Of a DNA stretch of 16,516 bases, positions 16,481 to 16,516 are shown piece by piece (position 1 is the first letter of the stretch; each line of letters opens with the position of its first letter). The translations under genes and the position numbers were made by a program. The DNA is from Gammaproteobacteria bacterium (lineage in GTDB: Bacteria; Pseudomonadota; Gammaproteobacteria; GRL18): positions 1-16,516 of the forward strand of contig JAGLFC010000095.1 of assembly GCA_023144715.1 (NCBI GenBank). The letters run 5' to 3'. The notes below the pieces were generated by a model. The model saw only the letters and a program-made list of their open reading frames with translations. It had not been told where the DNA came from and searched no databases.

Positions 16481-16516
16481 CACACATTCAACAGTCAACT
16501 ACCCACTGAGCTAAAG

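Overview
The window is a core chromosomal segment of an AT-rich gammaproteobacterium. The protein sequences resemble those of Escherichia coli and Pseudomonas along their whole length. The gene order rpsB-tsf-pyrH-frr-uppS-cdsA-dxr-rseP-bamA-skp-lpxD-fabZ-lpxA is the pseudomonad-type arrangement; in E. coli dxr lies between frr and uppS. I cannot place the genus from sequence alone. I see no mobile element, CRISPR array, tRNA, rRNA or integrase, and no clear sign of recent transfer.

Layout. From 1 to about 12,350 everything reads on the minus strand, so transcription runs from high to low coordinates. It starts with translation genes (rpsB, tsf), then pyrH (UMP kinase) and frr (ribosome recycling). 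Next come membrane and isoprenoid genes: uppS makes undecaprenyl diphosphate, cdsA makes CDP-diacylglycerol, and dxr catalyses the committed MEP-pathway step that feeds uppS. The envelope genes follow: rseP (site-2 protease of the envelope stress response), bamA and skp (outer-membrane protein assembly), and lpxD, fabZ and lpxA (lipid A and fatty acid synthesis). The window edge cuts lpxA after about 111 codons. Most gaps are 0 to 60 bp, which fits one or a few overlapping operons linking growth, precursor supply and outer-membrane building.

From 12,435 to 14,972 lies acnB (aconitase B), also on the minus strand. A 286-bp gap separates it from rpsB and holds a candidate rpsB promoter, a leader of about 180 nt and a perfect 11-bp dyad. 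From 15,113 to 16,480 purB (adenylosuccinate lyase) reads on the plus strand, divergently from acnB, with a perfect TATAAT box in the shared 140-bp gap.

The longest open frames put four starts in question. I place rpsB at 12148, dxr at 7381 and purB at 15113, all shorter than the maximal frame, and pyrH uses GTG at 10333. Once these are set, no gene-free stretch exceeds 300 bases. The region is conserved housekeeping sequence, and I found no convincing undescribed system. The items most worth a look are RNA-level structures in the gaps around rpsB and tsf.
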